In this document: piece after piece, positions 59,192 to 64,000 of the stretch
How the letters are laid out: the number at the start of each line of letters is the position of its first letter
How positions within the stretch are numbered: the stretch's first letter is position 1
From: Amphiura filiformis
Taxonomy: Eukaryota > Echinodermata > Ophiuroidea > Amphilepidida > Amphiuridae
Direction of reading: 5' to 3'
Assembly: GCF_039555335.1 (NCBI RefSeq)
Contig: NC_092640.1
Coordinates: 27,313,446 to 27,377,445 of the forward strand
Length of the DNA: 64,000 nt
Made by a program: the position numbers and the translations under genes
The notes under the pieces: model-generated
The model's database searches: none
What the model was told of the DNA's origin: nothing
The model's input: the letters and a program-made list of their open reading frames with translations, nothing else

Positions 59192-59381
59192 CACTTTAAA
59201 TTTCAAGGATTTAAAATAAATCCTAAGGGATTGTGATTAGGGACCAATCAAGTTTAAGATTAAAAAATTAAATCTTACAGATTTAAAATGCAAATCTATA
59301 AGATTAATTTTAAATCTAATATTGGTTGGTCCCTAATAACAACCTTAAGGATTTATTTTTAAATCCTTGTAATTTAGAGTG
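59192..59381. mobile_element. Small TA-flanked MITE CACTTTAAATTTC
   Basis: A 190-bp element with ends CACTTTAAATTTCAAGG and (reversed) CACTCTAAATTACAAGG, with TA at 59190-59191 and 59382-59383. The centre also pairs (TAGGGACCAATC against GGTTGGTCCCTA). Confidence 0.85.
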
Positions 59382-59464
59382 TAGCTTAAGATAAAAGTGA
59401 ATATTTGACCGGCTTCATAAAGTAAGCCGAAAGGATTACGTTTGGCGGCCACATTTTTCATGTT

Positions 59465-59885
59465 TAAAGCCATATTATAACATTTGCTGAGGAAGACGCC
59501 CTCAATATTTTTCAAAATTCCGTTTTTTACATTAATTATAATGTACTTTATTAAACTAACATACCCTAAATCAAGACTCTAGATACTGTAGTTTAGTCAC
59601 AATCCGAGATTTTGAATAAAACGCAGGAACCGTCATTTTATTATCATAATGGAAATATTAGTCGAACGCGTACTCGATATTCATAATAGGGCCTACATTA
59701 CGTATGCATGTACATGGTGACACACATGAAGGATCATGTCGTAGCACAACCGAATGAAGTGAAACGCATTGACGACATCGACGCTGGAAGTAAATTCCAA
59801 TTTTCTTTGCTTTACCTCAGATGTTCAGCTTAAAATTAAAAGGGGACATAATATCTGACAGTAAAAGCCAACATTTTATGGAAAA
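59465..59885. repeat. Dispersed repeat R2, copy 2
   Basis: Diverged copy of 36738-37160: GACGCCCTCAAT, TTTTCTTTGCTTTACCTCA, AAATTAAAAGGGGACATAAT. Confidence 0.6.
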
Positions 59886-60322
59886 GAAATACTAAATCTA
59901 TTTTTATGGAAATGTTATAACATGCCTAAGTACCAAAACCAATGATCCGATTTGGGCCACGGCTCGTGGATCCAGTACTTTACGTTGCAACTAAATCATT
60001 CTCATTCTCAGGTGTTTTTGTTTGTTTGTTTTTAGTGGGTTTTTTTTTGCCCAATCATGGAAAAAAAATTCAGGTTCGATTTGCTCGCCCAGGTTTTCCT
60101 GAAACGTTTCTCAATAATGGTAAAAATCGCCTAATAATGGTCAAGAACTGGTTTTTTTCAGAGGAGGTGGATCCACCCTTGCGCATCTGTGGCCAAGATA
60201 TTTTCGATGTGAAAATATATTTAGGTCTTATCGCCGATGGTGATCAATGTACATCTTTTACTCGCCATCTTTGATCATGTTTGCTATAGATAATAGCTGA
60301 TAGTGATAATACCACAATCCAT

Positions 60323-60582
60323 ATATGTGATGCGATCAAGGAAAATCAGTCGGAACTCGGAAATATTGATTTTGAGATATAGCCAAGCAAAGGAAATATT
60401 TCCTTTTGTTTCCTATTGTTTTGCAAACTCTTTAATTGCTCATATCTTTGGAATTGGTTGTTCAATTTCAATGGGGTTTTCTGCAAAATCCAGCTTTGTA
60501 AATGCTTTTTACTATCCTATAGAAAACTGAAAATTTATTATCGCCGAGTTCCGACTGATTTTGCTTGATCGCATCACATATT
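60323..60582. mobile_element. Fold-back element
   Basis: ATATGTGATGCGATCAAG…AATCAGTCGGAACTCGG at 60323-60361 faces its inverse at 60542-60582. Confidence 0.8.
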
Positions 60583-60675
60583 ACAAATTCATTATACGTC
60601 AGTATTGGACTTGTGGGTGTTTTAGCTTCTACATGTAGCCATGACCTTCCTTAAAATGTATTTAGAGACAGACTT

Positions 60676-60890
60676 GTAGTACCCGTACCCGTACTCGTAC
60701 CCGTACTCGATCTCTGGCATTTCCGTACCCGGTACCGTACTCGTACCCATGGCTCCGGACCCGTATGCCCGTACCCGGCTCACCTTGGCTTTGGACCCGT
60801 ACCCGTACTCATGGACTGGGACCCGTACATGTACCCGTACTCATGGCTTGGGACCCATACCCGTACCCGTACTCATGGCCCGGTACCATA
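60676..60890. repeat. Degenerate GTACCC hexamer array
   Basis: About 215 bases of ACCCGT/ACTCGT/ACCCAT units with CATGG interruptions. The translated RTRTHGLGPVHVPV-type frame is an artefact of the repeat. Confidence 0.9.
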
Positions 60891-61506
60891 CAATACATTT
60901 GTGGTGAATTTCAAGTTATCATTATAGCATTTATTCATCATTTTAATATTCCCCATCCAAATACAATCCCCTATGGCGCACACATGAAGTACTACCTTTT
61001 CCACCACATGTACTTGGGCTGTATACATCTGAGTCAAATGATAGAGAGAGAGAGAGAGAGTTCCTTAACCATACCATGTTTACAGAAATTTAGGCAAAAT
61101 AGGCGATACATACGCGAACCTCTACAGGCGTTACGCGTGGTGACGCATGATGATGTCGGTCGTTTACGGCCTGTTAAACGTCACCCGAAATCATGCGATT
61201 GTCCAATCAGATCATGTGTTTACGAACTAAACCACTCCCACTGACTGAATGGTATGTGTAGAGCATTGTCAATGATTTCCGTGGGTACTGGGTTTTAGGA
61301 AGAATAACACTAGTACTGTTAACATTGCATTTTTCATAATTAATTAACGAACCGTCAACCCGTGTCAATATAGAAATATGTTCATTTAATGTAGACCTAT
61401 TTACCTGTTCAATTTTGTCAGTGAACTATATATCAGCAAGTTGCAGCCTAATCAATTTCTTTTCCTGTTCCAGGTCTACAGTAAAGTCCACCAAGTTCCT
61501 GCAACG

Positions 61507-63665
61507 ATGAAGTACGCCATTGCCATCTTCTTCTGCGTTCTTGCTGTATACGCAACGATCGCACAATCAGCGATTGTACCAAATGATGAAGTTATGGTAA
61601 ATATTATATTTCATTATTTATTTATTTACGCCATTTCTTTAATTATTATATATTTTCTCAGGCATGTATCCTCTGGATCCTCGCATTTAATATTTAATGT
61701 CTCATATTGACTGATGTCATGCTATGACACAGCAGATGGGCCGCCCTCTCTAATTATATTTATTTATTTATTTACAACAGCTGCACGTTGTAGGGTCTTT
61801 CTTGGCTTTCTGATTAAGAATCCCTGAACCCCCCCCCCCCAGAAATGTGAGGAATGAGCAATTTTAGGGGTCTTTTAAAGCTGAAATTATCAAAATCAAG
61901 GGTCTTTCGGAGCTATATTTTGGTCATATTTAGGGGGTCTTTCGGAGCTGCTATAAATCCAAAAAGGGGGGTCTTTCAGGGAGAACATACCCGTATGGTC
62001 ATCTGTGTTAAGTGCCCCCCCGCATTAGAGCTACAGATATTTGTTGGCCTACACAAAGTAAATTGAGTTATCGTTTAATTGAAGTAAGTCCAATGAAAAA
62101 AGACAGACGAAGTTTATTGAGGTTTTATTGTATGTTCAAGTGTATATAGTGATTTTCATCACTTGCCAGTGCACAGCGTCAACGCCTGGTAAATAATGAT
62201 TTTAGTACATGCTATACGCCCTGTGTCGAACCACGTGTATTTGCTACGATAGACCTTTGAATTTTTGGTTTCTATAAAAACCAATTGTAAGGCCTGCAAT
62301 TAATTATATATGTATTGAAAGAACATGGTAATCTTAAATCTGGGGATTGAATACCAAGCCTGCGTATTGAAATCAAAAACTGACAAAAAAAGAGTCCTTC
62401 AAGTAGGGGCTGCCGCGCATGAGTACTGGAAGAAGAAATCAGGCTATTGTCAATCACAGCAGCAAACGCTATTGACCAAGTGTTTTTAAAATGCGTAAAA
62501 AACCAACTTGATTTTAATGCTAAGGGACGCACCATTAGACTTTAGGGGGGGGGGGGTAGGAAGTTGAGGTCGTGGCTCGTGGATGTTTTTTCCCCGCCAA
62601 AGGCGGCAAGTTTTTTTGTTTAAGTTTCATGCATTTATACACTGTGAGTTAGGTGGGGAAAGTTTTTTTTATTGTTGGTGGGGAAAGTCTTTTTACTCAT
62701 GTAATGGGTGAAGCTTTTTTTTTCAAAAACTTCCTACCCCACCCTTGAAGTATAATGGTGCGTCCCTAAATTATTGCACCTGCTGAGGAAGTATGATTAC
62801 TTTTTTTAAATAGCCGAGTGGGCGGGGTTTTCGTTGAAATATTTTTTATGTAAAAACTGAAGCATCTTATGTATTAAAGAATATATGAATATCAGCTGAA
62901 CATCATATAATAACAAGTCGTGATACCCAGTTGTGAAACAGTTGATGTCGTTAGGAGGTGGAGAATTTTATTTCAATTTTATGTACGCCAAAACTGGTTG
63001 TTGAGAACTAGTGGATTCGACCTACCATCACGGGGGATTTTTGCCATGAAGATATCGGGGACGATGACACTGTGCAGTGCTTTTTGTACTGTTTTAATAC
63101 ATGATGGTCACTTTTGTGGGTTCTGGACTTGCTACCTGAACGTATGAACTTGACCTTCTCATGTGTCTGTTCAGTTTGTTTCGCACATTCCCGCATGTGC
63201 ACACTGTGATATAAATACGCATGCCTACCTAGGCTCATGTCACGTGCATTTTTCACAATTCGTACAACTGCTAAGCTAAATCATTGTGCACTTCCTGGTA
63301 GAAGCATGAGAATTTCCACACATGAAGTACAAGGTACAATGTTGATTTTAAGATGTCACGTGGAGTTATTTTGGATTTGACCCCTGATGACCGCTAGAGG
63401 TCACAAACGGTCATACATGGGTGAAAAAAAATCAACATTGGACCTTGTACTTCTGCCAGAAAGTGCACAATGGTTCCCAGTAGCTTAGCAGCTGTACTAA
63501 TATATGCAGTTTCTTACTTTTCAGAATGCTGGAGCCCCGGGTATCCAATTTGGTTCGTGCAGTTGTAGCTCAAACGATTGTAGCTGTTCAATAGAATGTG
63601 AAAACCAATCTCAATGTCGCTGTTATGGCAGTACATGTTCTTGCACATGCCCTAATGATCCTTAG
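61507..63665 (+). CDS. Secreted cysteine-rich peptide, two exons
   Basis: Coding exons 61507-61596 and 63525-63665 (phase 0; donor ATG|GTAAAT, acceptor CTTACTTTTCAG). Another acceptor, TTCCTGTTCCAG at 61462-61473, precedes the ATG, suggesting a 5' UTR intron. The 76-residue product starts with a signal peptide (MKYAIAIFFCVLAVYATIA, cleavage probably near QSA). A short acidic or polar stretch (IVPNDEVM) follows, then a 46-residue second exon with ten cysteines: C-x-C-x4-C-x-C-x3-C-x5-C-x-C-x4-C-x-C-x-C. Four C-x-C pairs with few basic residues are unlike classical defensins; the pattern resembles metallothionein but with a secretion signal. Function unknown: host defence, venom-like, matrix or metal-binding roles are all possible. 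AATAAA follows at 63822. Confidence 0.75.
61640..61750. repeat. Short dispersed repeat, copy 2
   Basis: Lies in the peptide-gene intron and matches 31370-31480. Confidence 0.75.
62524..62766. mobile_element. TAA-flanked MITE GGGACGCACCATTAGA
   Basis: Inverted ends GGGACGCACCATTAGACTTT and the inverse of the 3' end, TATAATGGTGCGTCCC. TAA lies at 62521-62523 and 62767-62769. Harbinger-type by its duplication. Inside the peptide-gene intron. Confidence 0.85.
63262..63500. mobile_element. Fold-back element next to the peptide exon 2 acceptor
   Basis: CATTGTGCACTTCCTGGTAG and CTGCTAAGCTA on the left face the inverse of CTTCTGCCAGAAAGTGCACA and TAGCTTAGCAG on the right. AAGTACAAGGTACAATGTTG also pairs. 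It ends about 25 bases before the acceptor. Confidence 0.8.
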
Positions 63666-63821
63666 CTCTTCAGAGGATTCATCGTTCCAGCAACGGGACC
63701 GGCAGCTCAAGTTAAAAACATAATGCGGGAAAATGATTAACTTTGGAAGATCTTGATTTTTCAAAAATTATACGTGATCTATAATCTGGTGTATATACCA
63801 CCTGTGACAGGAAGTTTAGGG

Positions 63822-63827
63822 AATAAA
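63822..63827 (+). promoter_or_regulatory. Polyadenylation signal of the peptide gene
   Basis: AATAAA about 157 bases after the stop codon, correctly oriented. Confidence 0.65.
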
Positions 63828-64000
63828 CACGAAAGTGTATAGCTTTACTCTTTGATTGTATGACGTCATGGGTGGTATAAGACGAGATTGACGTGATCTT
63901 ATTCGTACCAAAAGTTCATAATGATTGTAATAGGATATCACAATGCCTAGACGTCATCATGGCGTCATAGTCTTACCGGACATGCGTATAATGTTCAATT

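Noticed and set aside
60765..61244. 159-codon open frame
   Set aside because: Its first third is translated GTACCC repeat; the remainder has no recognisable domain and no splice or promoter support.

Overview
The window is eukaryotic nuclear DNA. Genes are split by introns with GT-AG borders, spacing is loose, and most of the sequence is AT-rich repeat. The gene content is animal: an mARC exon, a leucine-rich-repeat G-protein-coupled receptor (LGR type C/GRL101-like), an SLC16 monocarboxylate-type transporter, a CYP2-like cytochrome P450, and a small secreted cysteine-rich peptide. Together with abundant tRNA-derived SINEs, CR1/jockey-like LINEs and hundreds of bases of fold-back MITEs, this suggests a marine invertebrate deuterostome. 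An echinoderm such as a brittle star is my best guess, but the sequence alone does not prove it.

Layout. 1-1.4 kb: first exon of an mARC-like gene on the minus strand, running off the left edge. 1.7-5.5 kb: dispersed repeats with nested MITEs. 6.0-14.4 kb: an LRR-GPCR on the plus strand, whose coding exon is split by a 4.8-kb terminal-inverted-repeat element that itself carries a fold-back MITE and a dead LINE. 15.4-18 kb: MITE and SINE cluster. 19.1-28.5 kb: five-exon SLC16-like transporter on the minus strand; a SINE sits in the middle of its coding sequence and a broken LINE fills its first intron. 29-37 kb: repeats. 37.5-40.1 kb: three-exon P450 on the plus strand. 40.5-61 kb: no convincing gene, only nested transposons, fold-back elements, degenerate hexamer arrays and a telomere-like array. 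61.5-63.7 kb: two-exon gene for a 76-residue secreted peptide with ten cysteines, not found by simple ORF search.

The five genes do not form a pathway; they are unrelated neighbours in a repeat-rich region. The most informative feature is that several repeats occur twice or three times in the window, once with and once without an inserted element. These paralogous empty sites give exact insertion points and target-site duplications (TTA, TA, ACAAA). Three single-base frameshifts, all in runs of T, affect the receptor and the P450. They are either genuine decay or homopolymer errors in the assembly. All coordinates and splice sites were read by eye; no alignment or search was run.
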